In this document: piece after piece, positions 46,507 to 58,721 of the stretch
Layout of the letters: each line of letters opens with the position of its first letter
Position numbering within the stretch: position 1 is the first letter of the stretch
Translations under genes and position numbers: made by a program
Assembly (NCBI GenBank): GCA_032622095.1
Contig: CP136065.1
Location: 157,177,577 to 157,241,576 of the forward strand
Origin: Siphonodentalium dalli
Lineage: Eukaryota; Mollusca; Scaphopoda; Gadilida; Siphonodentaliidae
Reading direction: 5' to 3'
Length of the DNA: 64,000 nucleotides
The notes under the pieces: generated by a model
The model's database searches: none
Seen by the model: the letters and a program-made list of their open reading frames with translations, nothing else
Told to the model about the DNA's origin: nothing

Positions 46507-46889
46507 TCTCATATATATTTTGAAGACCTCTGTCTGTCTGTATGTATGTCTGTATGTATGTCATTTATACAAATCTACGATTCTCGACCGATCGGGACGA
46601 AACTTGGTACGTGTGTGTAGTTTGACCAGGCGGTCGTCCTTGTCGTATTGGCGAGCCCGTGCGACGCCCGTGCAGCGCATGCGCAGACGAGATCTCGGAA
46701 ACGGTGGAGCTATCGACTTGAAATTTGCTATGTGAATGTATCTTGCCCCGGATACGAATTTTATCGGGTCGCCGAGCCCGTGCGACGCCAGCTTCGCGCA
46801 TGCGCAGACCATATCTCGTAAACGGGTGGAGCTATCGACTTGAAATTTGGTTTTTGAATAGCCCGGAAAACGTCGGGCTCATCGGCTAG
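46507..46889 (+). mobile_element. Helitron-like family H, copy H2
   Basis: Full ends, two core units. Its TC follows the CTAG of H1 without a spacer. Confidence 0.9.
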
Positions 46890-47515
46890 TCTCATATATA
46901 TTTTGAAGACCTCTGTCTGTCTGTCTGTTTGTCTGTTTGTCTGTCATTAGTACAAATTACGATTCTCGACCGATCGGGACGAAACTTGGTACGTGTGTGT
47001 AGTTTGACTAGGCGGTGGTCGTTGTCGTATTGGCGAGCCCGTGCGACGCCCGTGCAGCGCATGCGCAGACGAGATCTCGGAAACGGGTGGAGCTATCGAC
47101 TTGATATTTGCTATGTGAATGTATCTTGCCCCGGACACGAATTTTATCGGGTCGCCGAGCCCGTGCGGCGCCCGCTTCGCGCATGCGCAGACGAGATCTC
47201 GGAAACGGGTGGAGTTATCGACTTGAAATTTGCTATGTGAATGTATCTTGCCCGAATACGAATTTTATCGGGTCGCCGAGCCCGTGCGACGCCAGCTTCG
47301 CGCATGCACAGACGAGATCTCGGAAACGGGTGGAGCTATCGACTTGAAATTTGGTATGTGAATGTATCTTGCCCCGGATACGAATTTTATCGGGTCGCCG
47401 AGCCCGTGCGACGCCAGCTTCGCGCATGCGCAGACCAGATCTCGGAAACGGGTGGAGCTATCGACTTGAAATTTGGTTTTTGAATAGCCCGGAAAACGTC
47501 GGGCTCATCGGCTAA
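46890..47515 (+). mobile_element. Helitron-like family H, copy H3
   Basis: Full ends, four core units; the third has GCGCATGCAC in place of the palindrome. It ends CTAA, still within the CTRR rule. Confidence 0.9.
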
Positions 47516-47797
47516 TCTCATATATATTTTGAAGACCTCTGTCTGTCTGTTTGTCTGTCGTAAATACAAATCTACGATTCTCGACCGATCGGGACGAAAT
47601 TTGGTACGTGTGTGTAGTTTGACCAGGCGGTGGTCGTTGTCGTATTGGCGAGCCCGCGCGACGCCCGTGCAGCGCATGCGCAGACGAGATCTCGGAAACG
47701 GGTGGAGCTATCGACTTGAACTTTGATATGTGAATGTATCTATCGACTTGAAATTTGGTTTTTGAATAGCCCGGACAACGTCGGGCTCATCGGCTAG
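47516..47797 (+). mobile_element. Helitron-like family H, copy H4 (short)
   Basis: Full ends with one core unit and a fragment of a second. Confidence 0.9.
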
Positions 47798-48422
47798 TCT
47801 CATATATATTTTGAAGACCTCTGTCTGTATGTCTGTCTGTCTGTATGTCATTTATACAAATCTACGATTCTCGACCGATCGGGACGAAACTTGGTAGGTG
47901 TGTGTAGTTTGACCAGGCGGTCGTCAAAGTCGTATTGGCGAGCCCGTGCGGCGCCCGCTTCGCGCATGCGCAGACGAGATCTCGGAAACGGGTGGAGCTA
48001 TCGATTTGAAATTTGCTATGTGAATGTATCTTGCCCCGGATACGAATTTTATCGGGTCGCCGAGCCCGTGCGACGCCAGCTTCGCGCATGCGCAGACGAG
48101 ATCTCTGAAACGGGTGGAGCTATCGACTTGAAATTTGGTATGTGAATGTATCTTGCCCCGGATACGAATTTTATCGGGTCGCCGAGCCCGTGCGACACCA
48201 GCTTCGCGCATGCGCAGACCAGATCTCGGAAACGGGTGTAGCTATCGACTTGAAATTTGGTATGTGAATGTATCTTGCCCCGGATACGAATTTTATCGGG
48301 TCGCCGAGTTCGTGCGACGCCAGCTTCGCGCATGCGCAGACCAGATCTCGGAAACGGGTAGAGCTATCGACTTGAAATTTGGTTTTTTGAATAGCCCGGA
48401 CAACGTCGGGCTCATCGGCTAG
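47798..48422 (+). mobile_element. Helitron-like family H, copy H5
   Basis: Full ends and four core units; GCGCATGCGC palindromes recur at exactly 122-base spacing (47962, 48084, 48206, 48328). Confidence 0.92.
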
Positions 48423-49148
48423 TCTATTATATATTTTGGAAGATCTGTCTGTCTGTCTGTGTGTGTGTATGTCTGTCTGTAATCGATGGACTCGAAAACG
48501 GCCGAACCGATTTCGATGAAACTTGGTATGTGGGGGTATTTTCGGCCGGGGAGTGACATGGGCCTATTAATTTGCCCATGCGACGTGACCTTGACCTTGA
48601 AATCGGGTAATTTCAAGGTAAAACGCCCGAATATCACGGGATTTCGATGAAACTTGGTATGTGGGGTACCTTCGGCCGGGGAGTGGCATAAACTTATTAA
48701 TTTGCCCGTGCGACGCGACCTTGACCTTGAAATCGGGTCATTTCAATGTCAAACGCCCGAATTTCACGGGATTTCGATTAAACTTGGTATGTGGGGGTAC
48801 GTTCGTATGGGGAGTCTCATAAGCATATTCATTTGCCGGTGCGACGTGACCTTGACCTTGAAATCGGGTCAATTCAAGGTCAAATCGCCAATTTTGATGG
48901 GTTTTCGACGAAATTTTATACGTAGGGTTTCTTTTGTCCACTGAGTGTTTTGGACGGGTCAAATCGTGACCCCGACCTGACCTTCAAAATGATAAATTCA
49001 AGGTCAAATCGGGTAAACCCGGATGGTTTGTCGGGTACTTTTGTCCGGGCAGTGTTTTGGGCTGGTCAAATCGTGACCCCACTTGATCTTGACCTTCAAA
49101 ATGGACAATTCAAGGTCAAAGCCCGGACGTAGTCGGGTCACCTTCTAG
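48423..49148 (+). mobile_element. Helitron-like family K, copy K1
   Basis: 5' TCTATTATATATTTTGGAAG, CTGTCTGTC run, 'ccgatttcgatgaaacttgg' head, core units spaced 130-131 (48511, 48642, 48772, 48902) each with TGACCTTGACCTTGA, then hairpin CCCGGACGTAGTCGGG and 'tcaccttCTAG' before T. Abuts H5. Confidence 0.88.
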
Positions 49149-49494
49149 TTATATATATTATCCCATTGTTGACATGATAACTGTAACACAATTTATTTAA
49201 TTTCCTTTTAATGAAGTGACAAGACGAATCATGGAGAATGCTCATGCATTTAAAGCTGCTTGACATACCCGCTGATCGATAGCCGCATGTAGAATTTATC
49301 AGGTCTAAACTTGGAAGGAATTTTCGAATTCTTGATTATCGTATTTCCCGACCACGCACTGCTGCTAGAGGGGTCCGGTTACTACTTTTTCAGATTATTT
49401 TCAGTTTTTTACAAGAAGCCAGTCTATTCAACAAGAGACAAAAAAACGACATATGACCGCTAGATAGCAATTTTAGTTCATTAAAGGCCCACTT
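49149..49494. other. Unique spacer
   Basis: AT-rich, no gene recognised. Confidence 0.5.
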
Positions 49495-49902
49495 AATTTC
49501 GAACCCCCAGATCACATTATATAAAATATGTGCCATAAGAGTTATATACCATTTGAAAGAGGAAGCTCCAAAACATTGTATTATCAACTTATCCGGTGTA
49601 ATACACTGTGAATATGTTGTTTTTTGTTGAGGTACCGACGTGTTTTCTGTGCTTAAGTTTCATCTACACATACACTGCAAAGTATATTATTTTCAATGGA
49701 AGGGGAATAAATATATATCTTAGTTTGAATTATGTTGCATTCTGGGAGTGATACGTGGGGAAATGTTTCTATGATTTCAGCTATTTTCTATTAATCTATG
49801 CATGAGCACCTTCTGAGACAGAGATATTCCAAATGGTATTGAATTATAGTATTTTAATTATATTTTATGTCATCATCCGTGACTCGTAAATTAAATGGGC
49901 CT
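49495..49902. mobile_element. Family Q MITE, full length
   Basis: TTAA|AGGCCCACTTAATTTCG and CGTAAATTAAATGGGCCT|TTAA, 408 bp. Ends match as inverted repeats over about 16 bases with one insertion. Paralogue at 36629. Confidence 0.88.
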
Positions 49903-50292
49903 TTAAGCAGTTGTATCAACTTTTGAGATGAAAATATGTTATCTATTTAGGTGTTTAGTTGTGTGACTAATTTTTCTGGGACCTTTACATAAAATCACAA
50001 AGACATAGCTGTGTATATACTGTGTCTGTGTGTACCAGAATACCTATTTAAATAAAACACCACCTATGGCAATTATCTCTAGATTTAGGACGTATAGTAT
50101 TCTCGTATAATATATGCGAACACATGAAACAAGTCTACAATTTAATACGTATAAGTAGCATCACCCCTACCTACATGTAACTTCCCTTATATATACCGTC
50201 ACCGTGCACCATCCCCAGGATTCTAAAAATGATTCTGGTAGAGAATGGTATTCTCACATTAATTTAGTACAGACTGGTGGATATATATAATA
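49903..50292. other. Unique spacer
   Basis: No gene or repeat recognised. Confidence 0.5.
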
Positions 50293-51180
50293 CTAGCAGG
50301 GTGACCCGACTTCGTCCGGGCAGTTCCCCCTCTGCTTTCATCCGTCGAAAGGCGCGATTTGACCTTGAATTGACCATTCTGAAGGTCAGGTCGGGGTCAC
50401 GATTTGACCCGTCCAAAACACTCCCCGGACAAAAGTACCCCTAGGCATCAAATTCCGTTGAAATCCATCGAAAGGCGCGATTTGACCTTGAGTTGACCAT
50501 TTTGATGGTCAAGGTCAGGTCGGGGTCACGATTTGACCCGTCCAAAACACTTCCGGACAAAAGAACCCATAGGTATCAAATTTCGTCGAAATCCGTTGAA
50601 AGGCGCGATTTGACCTTGAATTGGCCATTTGTAAGGTCAAGGTCAGGTCGGGTCACAATTTGACCCGTCCATAACACTCCCCGGACAAAAGTAACCCTAT
50701 GTATTAAATTTCGTCGAAATCCGAAAGAAAGGCGCGATTTGACCTTGAATTGGCCATTTTGAAGGTCAAGGTCAGGTCCGGGTCACGATTTGACCCGTCC
50801 AAAACACTCCCCGACCAAAAGTATCCCTAGGTATCGAATTTAATCGAAATCCGTCGAAAGGCGCGATTTGACCTTGAATTGACCATTTTGAAGGTCAAAG
50901 TCAGGTCGCGGTCACAATTTGACCCGTCCGAAACACTCCCCGGACAAAAGTATCCCTATGTATCAAATTTCGTCGAAATCCGTCGAAAGGCGCGATTTGA
51001 CCTTGAATTGACCATTTTGAAGGTCAAGGTCACGTCGGGGTCACGATTTGTCCCATCCAAAACACTCACCGGAAAAAAAGGACCCCTAGGTATCAAATTT
51101 CGTCGAAATCCATCAGACAGTTTTCCCGGCCATTGCTAACAAATAAACAGACAGACAGAAGTCCCAAAATATATATTAGA
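50293..51180 (-). mobile_element. Helitron-like family K, copy K2
   Basis: Minus strand: 3' CTAG at 50293-50296 with the CCCGGACGAAGTCGGG hairpin, six units with 'ggcgcgatttgacc' at 50351, 50474, 50602, 50731, 50860 and 50989 (spacing 123-129), 5' end TCTAATATATATTTTGGGAC. Each unit carries TCAAGGTCA or a near form. Confidence 0.9.
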
Positions 51181-51911
51181 CTTGCAGGTTAGCCCGCCAC
51201 TGGCGGCATTCGTCCCATGGCTTTGTTCGAAAAAGCAATTGCAACAGGTTCCGAGACACTTGTGCTGCATTTGCAGCAAATTTCGGCAATAGTTAGAAAC
51301 ATGACAATTTTAATTTAATTTTTGGTTTTTCAATGAGTTAATTATTTTGTTTTTCAATGAGTTAATTGTGCCTTTTTAATTTTTTAATTGAATTTTTTGT
51401 TTTTAAATTTTACCCGATTTTTTTTGGTTTTTCAAGGAGTTAATTGTGCCTTTTTAATTTTGTTTTTCAATTTTACCCGATTTGTTTTTGTTTTTCAATG
51501 AACCCGTCCATGACACTTCCCGTATTTAGCAAGTTTGAGCTCAATCGGTTCGAGTCTATAAAGGACACACACATATATATGACACTTCCCGTAGGTAGCA
51601 AGTTTGAGCTCAATCGGCATTCCCTGGAATTTCCCAGTCAATATTTAGCAAGTTTGAGCTCAATCGGTTCGAGTCTATAAAGGACACACTCATATATATG
51701 ACACTTCCCGTAGGTAGCAAGTTTGAGCTCAATCGGCATTCCCTGGAATTTCCCAGTCACCAACGCGGCGTAATTTTGGTACATATATAGAGACCAATTG
51801 TCCATCGTAAAGATGTCTTATAAGCCGACATTGCCGTGAGGATGCCCATTCCTACACGCGTTTTCGATTCTATGAAGTACCCACATATATACACACATAC
51901 ATATATACATA

Positions 51912-51960
<49 letters not shown>

Positions 51961-51981
51961 GAAGTCTCAAAATATATAGTA
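51181..51981 (-). mobile_element. Helitron-like family J, copy J2
   Basis: Begins next to K2 with CTTG for the usual CTAG, then the GCCGCCAGTGGCGGGC hairpin. Inside, 'agcaagtttgagctcaatcgg' recurs four times and a long AT dinucleotide run (51907-51958) precedes the 5' end. Confidence 0.85.
51907..51958. repeat. AT dinucleotide microsatellite
   Basis: Mostly uninterrupted (at)n within the J2 5' part, the slot where other J copies have (ac)n or (at)n of varying length. Confidence 0.95.
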
Positions 51982-52970
51982 CTAGCAGGTTAGCCCGCCA
52001 CTGGCGGCAATAGTCAGAAACATGACAATTTTTAAGTTTTAAATAATTTTTTTAATTAATTTAATTTTTTGTTTTTCAATGAGTTAATATTTTTGTTTTT
52101 CAATGAGTTAATTCTGCCTTTTTAAATCGATTTGTTTTGGTTTTACAATGAGTTAATTGTGCCTTTTTAATTTTGTTTTTCAATTTTACCCGATTTTTTT
52201 TTTCCAATGAACTCGTCCATGACAATTCCCGTATTTAGCAAGTTTGAGCTCAATCGGTTCGAGTCTATAAAGGACACACACATATATATGACACTTCCCG
52301 TAGGTAGCAAGTTTGAGCTCAATCGGCATTGCCTGGAATTTCCCAGTCAATATTTAGCAAGTTTGAGCTCAATCGGTTCGAGTCTATAAAGGACACACTC
52401 ATATATATTTGCCGACATTGCCGTGGGGATGCCCGTTCCTACACGCGTTTTCGATTCTATGAAGTACCCACATGTATACACACATATTAATAGTAGATTG
52501 GCAGATTCCAGTAGCTTTATAACGGTATATCTGGGGAGAAATCTGATGCTATATTCGTGATTATCTGGGATGATTTCGGTATATACCAAAGGTATATACT
52601 GTAAAAACAAAGCGCGCCATCCGTGCTCGCAGGGTTGGTCAGAAACAAATGTTTTTTAAATTTAATGTATGTTCCGTATATCTCTCTGCAGATGCAAATA
52701 ACGTTGAATGGCAAACAGACGCTCTTTATAGAGATGCGTCAAAAACAAACGCTCATTAAATAATCACTTGATTAACCCACGCCGTGCATTTGCGGTGATT
52801 TGAGATTGGAGAACGGGTGCTTTGAGCTTCACTAAACCGCGACCACGGTCGTGTCGGTGGGATTTTGACACTTACATAGGAAGTTTGAGCTCAATCTGTA
52901 CACGCGTTTTGGATTCTATGAAGTACACACACACATATATACGAAGTCTCAAAATATATAGTATAGAAGA
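51982..52970 (-). mobile_element. Helitron-like family J, copy J3 (composite)
   Basis: CTAG-plus-hairpin end at 51982, then J blocks to about 52493, where a second J interior begins ('tagattggcagattccagtag') and runs to a 5' end at 52970. Two J segments fused in one unit. Confidence 0.8.
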
Positions 52971-54130
52971 CTAGCAGGTTAGCCCGCCACTGGCGGCATT
53001 CGTCCCATGGCTTTGTTTCAGAAACATGACATTTTTGTAATTATTTTGTTTTTATTTATTTTTGTTTTTTATTTTTGAATATGAATTTAATGTTTTTTAA
53101 ATTTAATATATTTTGTTTCTGAATTGTTTTTTTATTGTTAATTTTTTTTTATTTTAAATTGTTTTAATTAAATTGTAAATTGTTTTATTTAATTTTTTTG
53201 TTTCTGGCGGAAAAATTTACCCGTCGAAATCCCCCCCTTCCTAGGAACGACAGACAACGCATTCGTGTCCGGGGCAAGATACATTCACATAGCAAATATC
53301 AAGTCGATAGCTCCACCCGTTCCCGAGATCTCGTCTGCGCATGCGCGAAGCGGGCGCCGCACGGGCTCGTCAATACGACAACGTCCACCGCTTGGTCAAA
53401 CTACACACACGTACCAAGTTTCGTCCCGATCGGTCGAGAATCATAGATTTGTATTAATGACAGACAAACAAACAAACATACATACAGACAGAGGTCTTCA
53501 AAATATATATGAGATGGATTGGCAGATTCCAGTAGCTTTATAACGGTATATATGGGGAGAAATCTGATGATATATTCGTGATTATCTGGGATGATTTCGG
53601 TATATACCGAAGGTATACTGTAAAAACAAAGCGCGCCATCCGTGCTCGCAGGGAATAAATTTCGAGCGATAACGTTTGCGTAAATACGAAATTGTGAGTG
53701 TTGGTTTGTAACCGGGATTTCTGAGAAGCATTATGCCTATAACTAACCCCCCCCCAATCCCTGACCTAAGTGTCATACATACTATAACAATGATGTTGTA
53801 AGAGCTCCAATAAATCTCCCCGCATAGGCAAGCACTCAATGTTCCCGTATATAACTCTGCAGATGCTAATAACGTTGAATGGGAAACAGACGCTCTTTAT
53901 AGAGATGCGTCAAAAACAAACGCTCATTAAATAATCACTTGATTAACCCACGCCGTGCCTTTGCGGTGATTTTCAGAGTGGAGAACGCGTGCTCTGAGCT
54001 TCTCCAAAACGACGCGACGACGATTCCCGTGGGTTTTTACATTTAGATGGGAAGTTTGAACTCAATCGAGCGAACCGTTTTCGATTCTATGAAGTACATA
54101 TATATATACGGAGTCTCAAAATATATAGTA
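52971..54130 (-). mobile_element. J/H mosaic, copy J4
   Basis: J 3' end (52971-53264), then the 5' half of an H element (53265-53513, including its terminal TCTCATATAT on the minus strand), then J interior and a J 5' end. The junctions are at 'acgcattc|gtgtccgg' and 'atgaga|tggattgg'. Confidence 0.82.
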
Positions 54131-55007
54131 CTAGCAGGTTAGCCCGCCACTGGCGGCATTCGTCTCATGGCTTTGTTTCAGAAACATGACATTTTTTTAA
54201 TTTAACCAAATTTCAAGTCGATAGCTCCACACGTTTCCGAGATCTGGTCTGCGCATGCGCGAAGCTTGCGTCGCACGGGCTCGGCGACCCGATAAAATTC
54301 GTACCCGGGGCAAGATACATTCACATACCAAATTTCAAGTCGATAGCTCCACCGGTTTCCGAGATCTCGTCTGCGCATGCGCGAAGCTGGCGTCGCACGG
54401 ACTCGGCCACCCGATAAAATTTGTATCCGGGCAAGATACATTCACATAGCAAATTTCAAGTCGATAGCTCCACCCGTTTGCGAGATAACGCATTCTTTGT
54501 TTTTCAATGAGTTAATTCATGGTACCCGTCCTCCCCGTCCTAAACTTCAGAGCGGACAGTCAATTAATCCCGTCGTGAAATCCCTCTGCATAATATTTCG
54601 AGCTCTTAGATCAATTCTGCCTTTTTAGTTGCATTTCGTCCGCATCCGTATTTCGGACGCATGGGGTCAGTCGTTTAGCCACGTCCATTGGAATCCGCAT
54701 CGGACGCATGGGGTATCGTTTAGCCACGTCCATTGCAATAAAGAGCGTTAATTGTTAAAATCTCCGTATAAGGTATAGATAAAGAGCGTTATTGCCTTAA
54801 CCCCCCCGCCGTGCCTTTGCGGTGATTTGGGAGTGGATAAAGGGTGCTCAGAGCTTCTCGAAAACACGACTACGGCGGTGTCGGTGGTATTTTACACTTA
54901 CATACGAAATTTGATCGCAATCTGTACACGCGTTTTGGATTCTATGAAGTACACACACACACACACACACACATATACGAAGTCTCAAAATATATAGTAT
55001 AGATAGA
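54131..55007 (-). mobile_element. J/H mosaic, copy J5
   Basis: J 3' end, then two H core units (54206-54487, with two GCGCATGCGC sites) and a return to J at 'acgcattctttg'. No H terminus is included, so this looks like recombination or template switching rather than insertion. Confidence 0.8.
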
Positions 55008-56200
55008 CTAGCAGGTTAGCCCGCCACCGGCGGCTTGTCCGAAACATGACATTTTTTTAATATTTTTAGCTCCACGCGTTTCAATAAGTAAAATTTGTAC
55101 CCGGTAGCTCCACCTGTTTCCGAGATCTGGTCTGCGCATGCGCGAAGCTGGCGTCGCACGGACTCGGCGACCCGATACAATTTGTACCCGGCGCAAGATA
55201 CATTCACATACCAAATTTCAAGTCGATAGCTCCACCCGTTTCCGATATCTCGTCTGCGCATGCGCTGCGCGGGCGTCGCACGGGCTCGCACATACGACAG
55301 CGACGACCACCTGGTCAAACTACACTCACGTACCAAGTTTCGTCCCGATCGGTCGAGGTGTTGGTATCTGATGCAAAAGACGAAATTGTGAGTGTTGGTC
55401 AATAGTCCCCGCCGTGAACCTCATCGTCGCAAAGAGCGGACAGTCAATTAACCCCGTTGTGAACCTCAATCACCAACGCGACGTAAACATGTGTTGCGTT
55501 CTAAAAATAGGAAAGCACTTTCTCTCTGCATAATTCTGCAGATGCTAATAACGTTGCTCCCCGTAGGTAGCAATATCGTTGTTGTTGATATTTACGGCTT
55601 GGGGGCTATTTTCTTATTTAGCAAGTTTGAGCTCAATCGGTTCGAGTCTATAAAGGACACACTCATATATATGACACTTCCCGTGGGTAGCAAGATTGAG
55701 CTCAATCGGCATTCCCTGGAATTTCCCGTAGATTGGAAGATTCCAGTAGCTTTATAACGGTATATCTGGGGAGAAATCTGATGCTATATTCGTGATTATC
55801 TGGGATGATTTCGGTATATAACTATATACTGTAAAAACAAAGCGCGCCATCCGTGCTCGCAGGGTTGGTCAGAAACAAATGTTTTTTAAATTTAATGTAT
55901 GTTCCGTATATCTCTCTGCAGATGCAAATAACGTTGAATGGCAAACAGACGCTCTTTATAGAGATGCGTCAAAAACAAACGCTCATTAAATAATCACTTG
56001 ATTAACCCCCGCCGTGCCTTTGCGGTGATTTGAGATTGGAGAACGGGTGCTCTGAGCTTCTCTAAACCGCGACCACGGTCGTGTCGGTGTGATTTGACAC
56101 TTACATAGGAAGTTTGGGCTCAATCTTTACACGCGTTTTGGATTCTATGAAGTACATACATACATATATATATACGAAGTCTCAAAATATATAGTATAGA
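55008..56200 (-). mobile_element. J/H mosaic, copy J6
   Basis: J 3' hairpin (variant GCCGCCGGTGGCGGGC), H core and head sequence (about 55068-55361) without the H TGTCTG run, then J interior and 5' end. Confidence 0.8.
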
Positions 56201-57541
56201 CTAGCAGGTTAGCCCGCCACTGGCGGCATTCGTCCCATGGCTTTGTTTCAGAAACATGACATTTTTGTAATTATTTAGTTTTTATTTATTTTTGTTTTTT
56301 ATTTTTGAATATGAATTTAATGTTTTTAAAATTTAATATATTTTGTTTCTGAATTGTTTTTTTATTGTTAATTTTTTTTAATTTTAAATTGTTTTAATTA
56401 ACCTCTTCGCTGCTATGACGTCCGTAACTATTACGGACGTAAAAGTGCACGCCGTGTGCTATATGGTCCGTAGGTACTACGGACCTACTTCTGCACACTA
56501 GCAGTAGGCCATTATACAAAACTGGAACTCAGAGATTGGGGCATCGGAATAACTGTATCTCGAAGTTTCAAACAGTGTATGGTGTTCCACGATTGAGAAC
56601 GATAATAGCCTTTCAACTGAGTCAGTTTTATGGCTCTTGTGGTATTCGCGTTATATTTTCCTATTGGAAAATGGCAATAACGTCAACAGTCCAGCACATG
56701 ACATCATGATGTCATTTAGCAGCGAAGAGGTTAAATTGTAAATTGTTTTATTTAATTTTTTTGTTTCTGGCGGAAAAATTTACCCGTAGAAATCCCCCCC
56801 TTCCTAGGAACGACAGACAACGCATTCTTTGTTTCGCGAAATCTCTCTACGATAACATTGCATTGAATTTAAAACAAACGCTTCCCGTCGGGAAATCTGT
56901 CTTCGGGTCGTTGTTGTTGGCATCACGGCTCCCCGAAAACTCTCACATTGCCGAAAACGTGTATTTAGTAATATCGTTGTTGTTGATATTTACGGCTTGG
57001 GGGCTATTTTCTTATTTAGCAAGTTTGAGCTCAATCGGTTAGAGTCTATAAAGGACACACTCATATATATGACACTTCCCGTAGGTAGCAAGTTTGAGCT
57101 CAATCGGCATTCCCTGGAATTTCCCGTAGATTGGCAGATTCCAGTAGCTTTATAACGGTATATCTGGGGAGAAATCTGATGCTATATTCGTGATTATCTG
57201 GGATGATTTCGGTATAGAAGGTATATACTGTAAAAACAGAGCGCGCCATCCGTGCTCGCAGGGAATAAATTTCGAGCGATAACGTTTGCGTTCCCGTATA
57301 ACTCTGCAGATGCGAATAACGTTGAATGGGAAACAGACGCTCTTTATAGAGATGCGTCAAAAACAAACGCTCATTAAATAATCACTTGATTAACCCCCGC
57401 CGTGCCTTTGCGGTGATTTGAGATTGGAGAACGGGTGCTCTGAGCTTCTCTAAACCGCGACTACGGCGGTGTCGGTGGGATTTTACACTTACATACGAAA
57501 TTTGATCTCAATCTGTACACGCGTTTTGGATTCTATGAAGT

Positions 57542-57572
<31 letters not shown>

Positions 57573-57594
57573 CGAAGTCTCAAAATATATAGTA
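56201..57594 (-). mobile_element. Helitron-like family J, copy J7, carrying family L
   Basis: Complete J with both ends; at 56402-56730 it is interrupted by the family L MITE. Otherwise nearly identical to J9 (58722) and J10 (60681). Confidence 0.88.
56402..56730. mobile_element. Family L MITE (piggyBac-like) inserted in J7
   Basis: 329 bp with perfect inverted ends CCTCTTCGCTGCTA. TTAA on each side (56398-56401, 56731-56734). Empty sites with a single TTAA ('gttttaattaaattgtaaat') exist in sister J copies. The interior has two hairpins (ACGTCCGTA/TACGGACGT and GGTCCGTA/TACGGACC). Confidence 0.95.
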
Positions 57595-58104
57595 CTAGCC
57601 GATGAGCCCGACGTTGTCCGGGCTATTCAAAAACAAAATTTCAAGTCGATAGCTCCACCCGTTTCCGAGATCTGGTCTGCGCATGCGCGAAACTGGTGTC
57701 GCACGGGCTCGGCGACCCGATAAGATTCGTATCCGGGGCAAGATACATTCACATACCAAATTTCAAGTCGATAGCTCCAGCGGTTTCCGAGATCTCGTCT
57801 GCGCATGCGCGAAGCTGGCGTCGCACGGGCTCGGCGATCCGATAAAATTCGTATCCGGGGCAAGATACATTCACATAGCAAATTTCAAGTCGATAGCTCC
57901 ACCCGTTTCCGAGATCTCGTCTGCGCATGCGCGAAGCGGGCGCCGCACGGGCTCGCCAATACGACAACGTCGACCGCCTGGTCAAACTACACACACGTAC
58001 CAAGTTTCGTCCCGATCGGTCGAGAATCGTAGATTTGTATCAATGACAGACAAACATACAGACAGACAGACAAACAAACAGAGGTCTTCAAAATATATAT
58101 GAGA
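57595..58104 (-). mobile_element. Helitron-like family H, copy H6
   Basis: Minus strand: CTAG at 57595, hairpin, three core units, head, TGTCTG run, 5' TCTCATATATAT ending at 58104. Almost identical to H8. Confidence 0.92.
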
Positions 58105-58721
58105 TGGATTGGCAGATTCCAGTAGCTTTATAACGGTATATCTGGGGAGAAATCTGATGATATATTCGTGATTATCTGGGATGATTTCGGTATATACCGA
58201 AGGTATACTGTAAAAACAAAGCGCGCCATCCGTGCTCGCAGGGAATAAATTTCGAGCGATAACGTTTGCGTAAATACGAAATTGTGAGTGTTGGTTTGTA
58301 ACCGGGATTTCTGAGAAGCATTATGCCTATAACTACCCCCCCCCCCAAGCCCTGACCTAAGTGTCATACATACTATAACAATGATGTTGTAAGAGCTCCA
58401 ATAAATCTCCCCGCATAGGCAAGCACTCAATGTTCCCGTATATAACTCTGCAGATGCTAATAACGTTGAATGGGAAACAGACGCTCTTTATAGAGATGCG
58501 TCAAAAACAAACGCTCATTAAATAATCACTTGATTAACCCACGCCGCGCCTTTGCGGTGATTTTCAGAGTGGAGAACGCGTGCTCTGAGCTTCTCCAAAA
58601 CGCCGCGACGACGATTCCCGTGGGTTTTTACATTTAGATGGGAAGATTGAACTCAATCGAGCGAACCGTTTTCGATTCTATGAAGTACATATATATATAC
58701 GGAGTCTCAAAATATATAGTA
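58105..58721 (-). mobile_element. Family J 5' part (J8)
   Basis: J interior from 'tggattggcagattcc' to the J 5' end. The join to H6 is the same as inside J4, so 53.3-54.1 kb and 57.9-58.7 kb are copies of one rearranged block. Confidence 0.82.

Noticed and set aside
46021-48333. Many 60-100-codon frames on both strands rich in Arg, such as those with 'RRARATPASRMRRRDLGNGWSYRLE'
   Set aside because: They appear in every H unit in several frames and both strands, with no start context or termination pattern. They are translations of the tandem repeat.
48423-48520. A reverse-transcriptase-type retroelement as source of the chain
   Set aside because: No poly-A tails, long terminal repeats or target duplications; ends fit Helitrons instead.
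45941-51180. Regularly spaced repeats resembling a CRISPR array
   Set aside because: Units of 122-130 bases are directly adjacent with no unique spacers, and the DNA is eukaryotic.
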